NCBI GenBank assembly: GCA_041660925.1
Contig: JBAZVI010000004.1
Coordinates: 282,575-346,574 of the forward strand
DNA from: Elusimicrobiota bacterium
GTDB lineage: Bacteria; Elusimicrobiota; Elusimicrobia; UBA1565
Direction of reading: 5' to 3'
Length of the DNA: 64,000 nt
Numbering within the stretch: the stretch's first letter is position 1; each line of letters starts with the position of its first letter. Made by a program: the position numbers and the translations under genes. The notes under the pieces were generated by a model. The model searched no databases, had not been told where the DNA came from, and saw only the letters and a program-made list of their open reading frames with translations. Shown here in pieces: positions 51,466-60,153 of the stretch.

Positions 51466-53906
51466 AAGTCTCCCACTCCTGGCTCTCCGAGTTCCTCCCC
51501 GTCCCGGTCTCCCCCGACGAGCTCCTGCGCCTCTTCCCCTCGCTCGGCTTCGACGTGGACTCCGTCGAGACGCTCGGCCCCGCCTTCAGCGGGGTCGTCA
51601 TCGGCCATGTCCTCGAGGTGCAGAAGCACCCCAACGCGGACCGGCTCTCGCTCTGCAAGGTCAGCGACGGGAAGGAGACCTTCCCCGTCGTTTGCGGCGC
51701 CCCCAACGTGGCCGCCGGCCAGCGCGTCCCCTTCGCCCTGCCCGGGGCCAAGCTCCCCGGCGGGCTCGTCATCGCGAAGACGAAGATCCGCGGCTCCGAG
51801 TCCATGGGCATGCTCTGCTCGGTCTCCGAGCTCGGCCTGAGCGGCGACGCCGCCGGCATCCTCGTGCTCGGCGCCGACGCCCCCGTCGGCTCCGACGCGG
51901 CCCCCCTCCTCGCCGAGAAGGACACGGTGCTCGAGGTCGAGGTCACCGCGAACCGCCCCGACTGCCTCTCCATCGTCGGCCTGGCCCGCGAGCTCTCCAT
52001 CCATCTGCGCAAGGCCCCCCGCGTGCCGGAACTCCCGGCGCTCAAGGAGGACGCGGCGCTCAAGACCCGCCCCGTCGAGATCCGCGAGGCCGCGCTCTGC
52101 CGCCGCTACATCGGCCGCGAGTTCGCCGGCCTGCGCGTCGGCCCCTCCCCGGGCTGGCTCGCCCGGCGCTTGGAGGCGGTCGGCCAGCGCCCCATCAACG
52201 CGCTCGTCGACGTCACGAACTACGTCCTCTTCGAGTACGGCCACCCCCTGCACACCTTCGACGCGGCGCTCCTCAAGGGCCCCGTCGTCGTGCGCCGCGC
52301 GAAGGCCGGCGAGGGGCTCAAGGCGCTCGACGCGAAGACCTACGCGCTGACCCCCGAGGACCTCGTCATCGCCGACGACACCGGACCCGTCGCCATCGCC
52401 GGCGTCATGGGCGGCGAGAGCACCGGCGTCACCGCGAAGACGACGGCCTGCTTCCTCGAGTCCGCCCACTTCAAGCCCGGCTCCGTGCGCGCCACCTCGC
52501 GCCGCCTGGGCCTGCGCTCGGAGTCCTCCTACCGCTTCGAGCGCGGCACCGACCCCGAGACCGCCGCCCGCGCCTCGGCCCGCGCCTCCGAACTCATCCT
52601 GCGCCTCTGCCGCGGCACCGCCGCGCCCGCCGTGGACGCCTACCCTGGCCGCGCCGAGCTCCCGGCGGTCCGCGTCACCACCGCCGCCCTCGACCGCGTG
52701 CTCGGGACCAAGCTCTCCGACGCGGAGCTCAAGCCCGTCCTCGGCGCGCTCGCCGCCCGGCTCGAGGAAAAAGACGGCGGCTGGCTGCTCCACCCCCCCT
52801 CCTGGCGCCCCGACCTCGCGACCCTGGCGGATGTGGCCGAGGAAGTCGCCCGGCACATCGGCTACGAAGCCATCCCCGACGAGCCCGGACCGGCCCGCCT
52901 GCCCTGCCCGCAGACCCATCCGGTCGTGGCCGCCGCCGGCCTCGCGCGCCGCCGCCTCGAAGGCCAGGCCTTCCACGAGGTCTGCACGCTCGATCTGGTC
53001 TCCGAGAAGGTCCTCGCCTGGACCGAGACGCCCGGCCCGCGCCGCGGGGACCCGACCGCACCCCGCGGCACTGGCCGAGAGGAGCACGACCGCGGCCTGC
53101 CCGCGGCGCTCGCCAACCCGCTTTCCGACGACGCCGCCTGGCTGCGCACCTCGCTCTGGCCGGGCCTCCTGCAGAGCGCGCTCTACAACGCGAGCCGCGG
53201 CGTGCAGAACATGCGCCTCTTCGAAGTCGGCCGGGTCTACGCCCTCCGCGAGGACGGCAAGGGCGTCGCCGAGCGCACGCTCGTCTCGGGGCTCCTGCTC
53301 GGCGACATGCCGCTGCGCCCGCACTGGCGCGAGAAGCCGCGCCCGACCGATTTCCACGACGCCAAGGGCGCGCTCGAGGACCTGCTCGCCGGTCTCGGCT
53401 GCGCCGACGCGCTCGTCCCCTGCGAGGGCGGCTCCGTGTTCCACCCGAAGGCCTGCGTCGGGCTCGTCCACGACGGGCGCGTCGCCGCGCAGGCCGGCCT
53501 GCTCGACCCCCGCCTGCTCGCCGCGCTCGAGCTCGGCGGCCGCCCGGCCGCCGGCTTCACGCTCGACCTCGACGCGCTCGCCCTGCGCCGCCGCGCGCAC
53601 GGCCGCATGGACGCCATCTCGCCGTACCCGACCGTCGTGCGCGACCTCTCCGCACTTTTCCCCAAGGCTTCGCCTTGGGGAGAGATTTCTCGTGCGTTGC
53701 GCGCAGCCCCAGCCCTCCAAGATGTCCAGATTGAACTCTTGGATGTCTTCACCGGGAAAGGCATCGACGCGAGCGAGAAGAGTCTTACGCTCCGCTTCAC
53801 CTTCTCGAAACTGGACCGGACGCTCACCGACGAAGAGGTCAACGCCTCCATGGAGAAGATCATCGCCATTCTCCAGGGTTCCTTCTCCGCCCGGCTGAGA
53901 AGCTGA
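51462..53906 (+). CDS. pheT: Phenylalanine-tRNA ligase beta subunit
   Basis: 814 residues from GTG 51462. Domains in order: N-terminal KVSHSWLSEFLPV, tRNA-binding EMAP-like domain (VVIGHVLEVQKHPNADRLSLCKV), B3/B4 editing (CRRYIGREFAGLRVG, HPLHTFDA, VAIAGVMGGESTGVT), B5 and the C-terminal anticodon-binding FDX-ACB domain ending SLTLRFTFSKLDRTLTDEEVNASMEKI. At 53656-53678 the DNA has CCCCAAGGC-TTC-GCCTTGGGG, a perfect hairpin, encoding FPKASPWGE at the start of FDX-ACB; length against E. coli looks unchanged. Confidence 0.96.
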   Translation: MKVSHSWLSEFLPVPVSPDELLRLFPSLGFDVDSVETLGPAFSGVVIGHVLEVQKHPNADRLSLCKVSDGKETFPVVCGAPNVAAGQRVPFALPGAKLPGGLVIAKTKIRGSESMGMLCSVSELGLSGDAAGILVLGADAPVGSDAAPLLAEKDTVLEVEVTANRPDCLSIVGLARELSIHLRKAPRVPELPALKEDAALKTRPVEIREAALCRRYIGREFAGLRVGPSPGWLARRLEAVGQRPINALVDVTNYVLFEYGHPLHTFDAALLKGPVVVRRAKAGEGLKALDAKTYALTPEDLVIADDTGPVAIAGVMGGESTGVTAKTTACFLESAHFKPGSVRATSRRLGLRSESSYRFERGTDPETAARASARASELILRLCRGTAAPAVDAYPGRAELPAVRVTTAALDRVLGTKLSDAELKPVLGALAARLEEKDGGWLLHPPSWRPDLATLADVAEEVARHIGYEAIPDEPGPARLPCPQTHPVVAAAGLARRRLEGQAFHEVCTLDLVSEKVLAWTETPGPRRGDPTAPRGTGREEHDRGLPAALANPLSDDAAWLRTSLWPGLLQSALYNASRGVQNMRLFEVGRVYALREDGKGVAERTLVSGLLLGDMPLRPHWREKPRPTDFHDAKGALEDLLAGLGCADALVPCEGGSVFHPKACVGLVHDGRVAAQAGLLDPRLLAALELGGRPAAGFTLDLDALALRRRAHGRMDAISPYPTVVRDLSALFPKASPWGEISRALRAAPALQDVQIELLDVFTGKGIDASEKSLTLRFTFSKLDRTLTDEEVNASMEKIIAILQGSFSARLRS

Positions 53907-54166
53907 TGTCGCAGTCCAAGACCACCCGCGAAGCCGAGCTCGACAACCTCCTCGCCCTCGTCCGCAAGGCCGCCGAGCAGCTCAAGAGCATCAAGGAAGA
54001 GAACACCAAGCTCCGCCTCGAGAACCGCCACCTCCAGTCCGAGAACGGCCGCCTCGAGATGGATCTGCGGAGACTGCGCGCCATGTCCGACCGCCAGGCC
54101 CGCTTAAAGGCACGCCTCGAGAAATTGGCGCACAAGTTGGACAAAGTCGTCGAATTGACCGCCTAA
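53906..54166 (+). CDS. ZapB-like coiled-coil protein
   Basis: 86 residues, almost entirely coiled coil: LDNLLALVRKAAEQLKSIKEENTKLRLENRHLQSENGRLEMDLRRLR. Size and heptads resemble the cell-division protein ZapB. Starts one base inside the pheT stop (TGATG), and pheT is followed by a zapA-type gene in many bacteria. Assignment rests on size, coiled coil and position only. Confidence 0.7.
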   Translation: MSQSKTTREAELDNLLALVRKAAEQLKSIKEENTKLRLENRHLQSENGRLEMDLRRLRAMSDRQARLKARLEKLAHKLDKVVELTA

Positions 54167-54218
54167 CCCTTCCCTAACTCCCCTTCCTGCGGGAGGGGGC
54201 AGGGGGAGGGGGCTCCCC
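54166..54218. repeat. REP-like palindrome, copy 7
   Basis: CCTTCCCTAACTCCCCTTCC, TGC, then GGGAGGGGGCAGGGGGAGGGG. Starts at the last base of the coiled-coil gene and precedes the terminator at 54222. Confidence 0.7.
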
Positions 54219-54221
54219 AAA

Positions 54222-54253
54222 AGCAGACGGCCCGCGAGAGCGGGCCGTCTGCT
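54222..54253. terminator. Bidirectional terminator between ZapB-like and RES genes
   Basis: Perfect 14-bp stem AGCAGACGGCCCGC/GCGGGCCGTCTGCT with GAGA loop. Plus strand is followed by TTTA; minus strand by TTTTGGGG. It separates convergent units. Confidence 0.8.
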
Positions 54254-54269
54254 TTACGAGAACACATCT

Positions 54270-55196
54270 CTACTTGCTGAGATCTGAAGCTCGTTCCTCC
54301 CACACATCCGCGTCGATGCGTCGGATCGCCATCTCAGCCGGGGCCTCGTCATCCAACTGCACCCATGACTCCGTCTCTTTGAAATTTTGAGGGTAAACCG
54401 CGAGGCAACCTACACCTGAATACTTGGAAGGGAACAGAATCCCGGCAATGCCGGCGTTTGCGACCATTTGTCCCAGAATTTGACAGGGGGACGGAACATC
54501 AAGGCCCATGGAATCAAGTCGCCAGTTCGGAGCGAGAACTCCTCTTATCAGGTCTTCGACGGAGGTGATGAGACACGGCAGTGTTACCCGTAACGCCTGG
54601 GCTCTCTTGCGGAGATGTTCAGATATCTCAAAGGTCCGGATGAGATCGACGAATCGTTCCAGCCGTTCCGGCTTATTCAAGTCCAATACGGAATCGATCT
54701 TGCCGCTGATCGACACGGCTACGATCGAGTCCGGGCGGGTAAGGGCGAAGGAGAGTTGGTCGTCGCCTCCGACAGCTTCCTTCCCGAAGGTCTCCTGCAA
54801 AGCAGTCGCCCGATCGCCTGCCAGATAAAGTGCCGGGAAAGCCTGATATCGGCTCTGGTCGATATCCCCGATATTGAACCTACCCCCAGGATCCTTTAGG
54901 CTGCCAGCAACCGAAAGAGGACGAAGCCCGTATTTGAGCTTGACCACCCGCTGCCATCGGTGGAATTCATAATCCTCACCGGAGGCTTCGAGCAAAGCTG
55001 CGGACAGGCAGTCGCTGATCTGCGCCCGCTGAAAAGCAAGTTCGGAATAATAGTCCCATGTAAGCCGAAGATAGGCCCGACCAAACAACTTGATTCTACG
55101 GATTTCCTCTGCCGAGGTTCGTTCAAGGATGAACGCCTTCTTCTTCCTACTCTGGGTAGGCTGCCGTCTGGGAGGGAAGAATGGGCGCCGCGCCAT
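54270..55196 (-). CDS. RES-domain toxin (NAD-degrading family)
   Basis: 308 residues. The RES domain lies at about 60-270: GRAYLRLTWDYYSELAF, GGRFNIGD with the conserved Arg, ALYLAGDRATALQETFGKE with the conserved Glu, and the C-terminal GILFPSKYSGVGCLAVYPQN with the conserved Ser. Studied RES toxins degrade NAD+ (family knowledge). N-terminal 55 residues are basic and extra. Eight bases after its antitoxin. Lower G+C than neighbours suggests transfer. Confidence 0.88.
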   Translation of the reverse strand: MARRPFFPPRRQPTQSRKKKAFILERTSAEEIRRIKLFGRAYLRLTWDYYSELAFQRAQISDCLSAALLEASGEDYEFHRWQRVVKLKYGLRPLSVAGSLKDPGGRFNIGDIDQSRYQAFPALYLAGDRATALQETFGKEAVGGDDQLSFALTRPDSIVAVSISGKIDSVLDLNKPERLERFVDLIRTFEISEHLRKRAQALRVTLPCLITSVEDLIRGVLAPNWRLDSMGLDVPSPCQILGQMVANAGIAGILFPSKYSGVGCLAVYPQNFKETESWVQLDDEAPAEMAIRRIDADVWEERASDLSK

Positions 55197-55204
55197 AGAG
55201 GGGT

Positions 55205-55594
55205 TTAACGCCGATTCTCATCGATTGCGCTGATGATGAACTTCAGCAGCTTCTTGAACCGACCGACCCTTATCATGTCGCGGGGAGAAATATATCCGAG
55301 CAGCGGATTCGGCATCTTAAACCACTGCACCGTCCGCTCTAAATCACCCTTGAAGAATTCGGCGACAAGATTGACGAGGATGGCCCATTCACGAAGACGT
55401 TCCTGCAGTTCGACCGGCATCTTTTCGTCATAACGCACGGACTTTTCAGAAACGTCCGCGGCCTTGGCGACATCATGGCCCTTGAAGTTGAAGAAATTGA
55501 CGATCTCTTGGAACTCAGGCGGCTTCCCCTTCGGCAGGAAAGAGAAGTAATCTTTTTCGGGGACGCTCTGAAACAACGCAGGGGAAGGGGTCAT
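55205..55594 (-). CDS. Xre/MbcA/ParS-type antitoxin (DUF2384)
   Basis: 129 residues. A helical N-terminal region (FQEIVNFFNFKGHDVAKAADVSEKSVRYDEKMP) is the Xre-like DNA-binding part. The C-terminal toxin-binding domain ERTVQWFKMPNPLLGYISPRDMIRVGRFKKLLKFI carries the LLGYISP.D motif. ATG 55594 is chosen for its GGAGGTG six bases upstream; TTG 55657 lies in the -35. Antitoxin-first order and the short gap to the RES gene fit known RES-Xre modules. Confidence 0.88.
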   Translation of the reverse strand: MTPSPALFQSVPEKDYFSFLPKGKPPEFQEIVNFFNFKGHDVAKAADVSEKSVRYDEKMPVELQERLREWAILVNLVAEFFKGDLERTVQWFKMPNPLLGYISPRDMIRVGRFKKLLKFIISAIDENRR

Positions 55595-55621
55595 GGGAGG
55601 CACCTCCGGAGTCCATGTATC

Positions 55622-55657
55622 TACCATGATTTTACCATGATTATTCCACGTATTCAA
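55622..55657 (-). promoter_or_regulatory. Antitoxin promoter with direct-repeat operator
   Basis: Minus strand TTGAAT (55657-55652), 17 bases, TAAAAT (55634-55629). The plus-strand repeat TACCATGAT occurs at 55622-55630 and 55633-55641, an 11-base period over the -10, a likely binding site for the antitoxin. Confidence 0.65.
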
Positions 55658-55719
55658 TAGGCAAATTCACTCTACAGTGTCATTTCGATCACAGCATCGG
55701 CAATGCCCGCCGGATTCCC

Positions 55720-55777
55720 CTAATATGAATTACTCTTGGCTCGAGATTTAGTTCCATTAGGTGAGTGACAGGCACCG
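55720..55777 (+). repeat. 58-bp element, copy 1
   Basis: About 46 of 58 bases match 63038-63095 by hand count, including the identical block GTTCCATTAG, then TGAGTGA and CACCG. The right part (AGTGACAGGCACCG) resembles ends that I associate with REP-associated Y1 transposase elements. It lies directly upstream of an exported-protein gene, as does copy 2. Confidence 0.6.
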
Positions 55778-55829
55778 GTCGGTTTTTACTAAAATCCCTC
55801 GACGACGCCCTCGAAGGGAGACAGCTCAT

Positions 55830-56876
55830 ATGAATACCCGCTCTCTGGCCGGATACCTCCGACTTCTGCCGCTCCCGACGCTTCTCTGCGGCGTCCTCCT
55901 GACCTCCCTGGTCGCCTGCGGACCCTCCGCGAAGGAGCTTGCGCTCCGGGCGGAGAACGAGCGCCGGGCCGAGGCGGCCCGGGTGGAAGCCTTCCGCCGG
56001 GCCGAGGAAGAGCGGGCCGCGGCCGAGGCCGCGCGGCAGGCGAAGCTCGCCGCCCGCCGGAAGGCCGAAGGGAACGCCGACGAGGCCGCACGGACCGGGA
56101 AGAACGAGCAGGCCCTCGACGCCTACACCGCCCTCCTCCGCGAGTCCGAGGGCGACGCGGCCGAGGACCAGCGCCTGCGCGAGAAGCTCATCGCCTTCGT
56201 CGTGAAGGCCAAGCTGCGGCCGGCCGTCCCCGAGGAGGCCCGCCGCCACGCGGTGCGCGCGCAGGTCCTCATCAAGACCCAGCAGAACGCCGGGTTCGCG
56301 CCCGCCGCCGTCGAGCTCGCCCAGGCGACCGCCCTCGCGCCCTGGTGGGCCGACGCCTACTACAACCTCGGCCTGGCCCAGGAAGGCGCCGCGGACTTCG
56401 GCGGCGCCATGCGGAGCCTCAAGCTCTGCCTCCTCGCGGAGCCCGACTCCCCGAACGCCGTCGCCATCCAGAACAAGATCTACGAGCTCGAGGTCGCGAA
56501 GGAGCAGGCCGACAAGCTCAACGCCATGAACGGGACCTGGCGCAATTCCGCGACGGGGAACACCTACGAGGTCTCCATGCGCGGCAAGGACTTCGAAGCC
56601 CGGAGCAACTATGGGTACGTCCTCATCGGGGTCAAGACCCTCAACAGCATCGAGGGGACCATCACCGTCCCGTCGAGCACCCCATGGCAGGGGACCGACT
56701 GCCGCACCCCGCAGTACACGGTCCCCATGACCGCCCAGATCACCGAGGACGGGAAGTCCATCACCGTGCGCTACATGCTGAACAACTATGAAGCGCAATA
56801 CATGAAGGCGAGCGGCTCCTGCGTGTCGGTCACCCTCGCGGGCTCGAACCCGGACTCCTACACCATCGTCCATTGA
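55830..56876 (+). CDS. Predicted lipoprotein with TPR-like region
   Basis: 348 residues from ATG 55830 (AAGGGAG nine bases before). Signal with lipobox LVAC near residue 30. Then a strongly helical, Ala/Arg/Glu-rich stretch (ENERRAEAARVEAFRRAEEERAA is its core), a TPR-like section (WWADAYYNLGLAQEGAADFGGAMRSLKLCLLAEPDSPNA) and a C-terminal beta domain of about 110 residues with two cysteines (GTDCRTPQYTVPM, SGSCVSVTLAG). TAAAAT at 55790-55795 may be the -10. Probably acts with the exported protein encoded next (one-base overlap). Confidence 0.7.
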   Translation: MNTRSLAGYLRLLPLPTLLCGVLLTSLVACGPSAKELALRAENERRAEAARVEAFRRAEEERAAAEAARQAKLAARRKAEGNADEAARTGKNEQALDAYTALLRESEGDAAEDQRLREKLIAFVVKAKLRPAVPEEARRHAVRAQVLIKTQQNAGFAPAAVELAQATALAPWWADAYYNLGLAQEGAADFGGAMRSLKLCLLAEPDSPNAVAIQNKIYELEVAKEQADKLNAMNGTWRNSATGNTYEVSMRGKDFEARSNYGYVLIGVKTLNSIEGTITVPSSTPWQGTDCRTPQYTVPMTAQITEDGKSITVRYMLNNYEAQYMKASGSCVSVTLAGSNPDSYTIVH

Positions 56877-58669
56877 TGCGCGCGGCTCGACTCCGCCGGC
56901 CGCCGCTCGTCCTGTCCGCGCTGCTGCTGTCCCTCCCCTCCGTCCTGTCCGCGAACTGCGGCCCGGCCCCGAACAACGGCTGGGGCGCGGGCTACGCGGC
57001 CTACGCGGCCTGGTGCACGGGCTGCGGGGGACGCCCCTACAACAACCGCGGCACCGGCTGCGACATGAGCGGGGCCTCCTCCGGGAGCTCCTACCGCGCG
57101 CCCTCCGCCCCTTCCACCCGCATCCCGACCACCTTCCAAGGCGCGGTCCTGCAGGGGATCCAGAACGGCATCCAGCAGGGACTTCAGAACGCCGCGGCCC
57201 AGCGTCAGGCGGCGGCTCAGCGCGCCGCCGAGGAGGCCGCGAGGGTCAACGAGCTCATGAGCGAGGGCGCCGCGGCCGCGGAGCGCAACGCGAAGGAGAA
57301 CGCCGAGGTCCTGAAGGAGCGGAACCGGCTCACCGAGGAGAAGCGCAGGAAGGCCGTGGAGGACGAGTCGCGCTCGCTCATGTCCCAGATGAAGGAGCTC
57401 GCCCCGACGGCCGCCGCTCCCGCCGCCTGCCTGAGCGCCGCCGCGCGCGCGGAGCTCGAACCCCGCCTCAAGCGCCAGGCCGACGAGGAGAGCGCCCGGC
57501 GCCGGAAGCTCCTCGAGGGCATGAGCGGCGAGAAGCGCGACTGGTGCGCCGTGCACCTCGCTTTCCTCTACCCGACCCGCCCGACCATCGTGGTCAAGGA
57601 CGAGTACGCGGCGAAGCTGGCCGCCTACGACCGCAAGAAGAAGGAATGGGACAAGCGCTGCGGCGGCCCTTCGGCCGCCCCGGGCTACGCGGACGCGGGC
57701 GCCGAGCAGGCGGGCCTGCCCGACTGCCCCGCCGCGCTCGAGCTCGCGCAGGGGGCGGCGCCGGCGCCCTCAGCCAAGGCGGAGGCGCTTTCATTCAAGG
57801 ACATCGCCCCGGCGCCGACCGGCGCCTCGACGCTGGGATTCAGGGACATGAGCGGCCCCGCGGAGCCGCCGCCGAAGAAGAGACCTCCCGAGGACGCGAA
57901 CGGGCTTCAGGCGCTCAAGGGCGAGAAGAAGGAGTACGCTCCCGACGCCGCGGACGCACAGCTCAAGGCCGACTCGAACTCCGGCATCGACACGAAGGGC
58001 GCGCTGCTGGTCAAGAACGCCAAGCCCGTACCGCTGGACGCTCCGAAGCCCGCGGAGCCGGCGGCCCCGCCGCCGAAACCCGCCGCGCCGAAGGCCCCCG
58101 CTCCCGCGGCGCCCCGTCAGGCCCCCAAGAGCGCCGCGCCCGCTCCCGTCGCCGAGCCGAAGGAAGCGCCGCCGGCTCCGACGCTCCCACCGGCTCCGCC
58201 GCCTGAGCCGGAACGCAAGCCCGCCCCCCCGACGCAGAAGGAGATCGCCGCGAAGCAGGTGCGCGCCCTCGACTGCGCGACGCGCGAGTTCGCGCGCCTC
58301 TCGAAAGACATGGGCGCGTGCGGCGGGAACCTCGCCGCCGACCTCGCGAAGTTCCGCGCGGAGGTCCTCAAGACCCTGAGCGCGCCCTGTCAGGGACGCG
58401 CGAACACCCAGGACATCCTCTCCTTCTCCCCCCAGCACGAGGCCGACGCGAAGAAGTCGGGCGGCTGCGCCCTGCGCGCCGACGTCAAAATGCTCCGCGA
58501 CGACGCCACCTGCGAAGTCCACTTCGACGTCCAGCACTCCGCCGCCCTAAAAGCCGCCCCCCACCCCCAAGCCCCCCAGGAAGCGCAGAGCATCGTCTGG
58601 CTGGATAGGACCGGAAGGATCATCAACACCGAAGCGCCGAATTCTGTTGTGGAGTGCTTAGGGAAGTAG
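56876..58669 (+). CDS. Exported proline-rich, coiled-coil protein
   Basis: 597 residues. Signal peptide (PPLVLSALLLSLPSVLSA). Cys-rich start (NCGP, WCTGCGG, GTGCDM), then a Gln/Ala coiled coil from about 80 to 170 (FQGAVLQGIQNGIQQGLQNAA). A compact region with Cys follows (RDWCAVHLAFLYPTRPTIVV). Two short repeats, ALSFKDIAPAP and LGFRDMSGPA, lead into about 110 residues of Pro/Ala linker. The C-terminal domain of 150 residues has several cysteines (ALDCATREFARL, GACGG, APCQGR, GGCALRADVKML, ATCEVHFDVQ). Looks like a wall- or membrane-spanning envelope protein. Family unknown. Confidence 0.7.
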   Translation: MRAARLRRPPLVLSALLLSLPSVLSANCGPAPNNGWGAGYAAYAAWCTGCGGRPYNNRGTGCDMSGASSGSSYRAPSAPSTRIPTTFQGAVLQGIQNGIQQGLQNAAAQRQAAAQRAAEEAARVNELMSEGAAAAERNAKENAEVLKERNRLTEEKRRKAVEDESRSLMSQMKELAPTAAAPAACLSAAARAELEPRLKRQADEESARRRKLLEGMSGEKRDWCAVHLAFLYPTRPTIVVKDEYAAKLAAYDRKKKEWDKRCGGPSAAPGYADAGAEQAGLPDCPAALELAQGAAPAPSAKAEALSFKDIAPAPTGASTLGFRDMSGPAEPPPKKRPPEDANGLQALKGEKKEYAPDAADAQLKADSNSGIDTKGALLVKNAKPVPLDAPKPAEPAAPPPKPAAPKAPAPAAPRQAPKSAAPAPVAEPKEAPPAPTLPPAPPPEPERKPAPPTQKEIAAKQVRALDCATREFARLSKDMGACGGNLAADLAKFRAEVLKTLSAPCQGRANTQDILSFSPQHEADAKKSGGCALRADVKMLRDDATCEVHFDVQHSAALKAAPHPQAPQEAQSIVWLDRTGRIINTEAPNSVVECLGK

Positions 58670-59041
58670 GCCGGTCATCCTCGGCCGGTCGCCCTCCCTC
58701 TCGAGGGAGGCTATTAGGATGCGGCGGCATGGCCCGCCGCACCTTACGGGGGGTAACAGCCTTCCTGGGCCGCGAAAGCGGCCCGAAGGCGCCATAGGGG
58801 GCGCAAGCCCCCTTGGGGAGCACCCGAGCGAGCAAACTCCCTCTCTCGCGAGGGCTTCAGCCCGGCGCCGCAGGCGGCCGGGTGCGACAGGTGGGGAGGG
58901 TAGAACTGCCGTGCCTCCGCTCGTCCCCAACTCACCCGCTGCCAACCGCACCCCAGAAATTTATTTTGACATTTTGAATGCTATGATTGATTTTCAGAAG
59001 CGGGGAGATGCAGGACAATCTATTTTATAGTTAGGTATACC
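58670..59041. other. Gene-free stretch with hairpins and a composition break
   Basis: No coding region seen. 58690-58950 is G+C-rich with successive hairpins (CCTCCCTCTCGAGGGAGG; GGGGGCGCAAGCCCCC; GGGCCGC-GAAA-GCGGCCC; CTCTCGCGAGGG). From about 58955 the sequence turns AT-rich. TATAGT (59025-59030) ends ten bases before the next ATG and may be its -10. Confidence 0.6.
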
Positions 59042-60052
59042 ATGCGACCTCCACTACATTCAAAGTTCGTCGACAAGGCGCAGGCAGCTATTACCTCTGC
59101 TATCGAGGTGTACAACAAGCCAGCGTTTGGTTACAGAGAAGAAACTTTTGCCCTTCTGGCATTGAATGCATGGGAGCTGCTGCTTAAGGGCAAAGTCCTC
59201 AAGGATTCAAAGAACAATCTTGGCGCTATTCGTGTATTCGAACATCGCCATACGAAGTCCGGGGGGAAAACTAAGAAACGCTATCTCAAGCGGAACCGGA
59301 CGGGAAACCCAATGACCATTGGGATAGGCTCATGCATTGACGCCCTGAATAGGACGAAAGCGCAGGTAAGCAATGAGGTAATTGCCAATATCTATGCTCT
59401 GGTTGCCATTCGCGACAATTCCGCTCATTACATAACGGCAAGTCCGGTCCTGGCAAGGCAGGTGCTTGAGATCGCTTCCGCCTCAGTGAAGAACTTTGTC
59501 ACGCTAGCGAAGCATTGGTTTGGCCAGGACTTTTCAAACACTCTAACGATGATGCTTCCGCTGTCATTTATCAGTGGTGATAAGGAAGTCGAATCTGTCG
59601 TAGTCACTGCAGACGAAGGTCGCCTAATTGGATATCTTCAGCATCTGTCTGAAAAAGACTCAAACCCCGAGGCACCTTTTTCAGTCGCTGTCCGATTGCA
59701 GGTTAAATTCGAAAAATCCAGCCAAGCAACAGTCCCCAAAGTCCAATGGTCGAATGACCCCGATGCAGTCAAGGTAACAATCTCAGAGGAAGATGTACGG
59801 GCGAAATTCCCTTGGGATTATCGAGAGCTAGTTCGCCGCCTAAAGGCGCGATATAGCGACTTCAAGCAGGATGAGAGATTCCATAGCATACGGAAGCCGT
59901 TGCTCGCAGATGCCAAGCTCACGAAGTCGCGCTTTCTCGACCCGGCGAATCCGAAGAGCCCTAAGAAGGATTTCTACAACCCTAATGTAATTCCGACATT
60001 CGATAGACACTACACTCAGGATCCCCATGCGGCAATTCGAGAACTGCTGTAA
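59042..60052 (+). CDS. DUF3644-family protein
   Basis: 336 residues, moderate G+C unlike the genes to the left. N-terminal FVDKAQAAITSAIEVYNKPAFGYREETFALLALNAWELLLKGKVL is the DUF3644 hallmark; later IANIYALVAIRDNSAHYI (an R..R.-AH-like pattern seen in related HEPN-type folds). The C-terminal third holds DVRAKFPWDYRELVRRLKARYSDFKQ and NPNVIPTFDRHYT, a DNA-binding-like pair. Such proteins are often in mobile or defence regions; function unproven. Confidence 0.75.
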   Translation: MRPPLHSKFVDKAQAAITSAIEVYNKPAFGYREETFALLALNAWELLLKGKVLKDSKNNLGAIRVFEHRHTKSGGKTKKRYLKRNRTGNPMTIGIGSCIDALNRTKAQVSNEVIANIYALVAIRDNSAHYITASPVLARQVLEIASASVKNFVTLAKHWFGQDFSNTLTMMLPLSFISGDKEVESVVVTADEGRLIGYLQHLSEKDSNPEAPFSVAVRLQVKFEKSSQATVPKVQWSNDPDAVKVTISEEDVRAKFPWDYRELVRRLKARYSDFKQDERFHSIRKPLLADAKLTKSRFLDPANPKSPKKDFYNPNVIPTFDRHYTQDPHAAIRELL

Positions 60053-60153
60053 GCAGCAAGGAATGCCTTATATCCAATCGAACGCCCGCTCACGCGGGCA
60101 AAATTCATAGTGCACGGTGAATCGCAGAGGCCTTAGGCGGCCCAAAAAACATC

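Noticed and set aside
51423..53720. Open minus-strand frame of 765 codons
   Set aside because: Antisense shadow of pheT.
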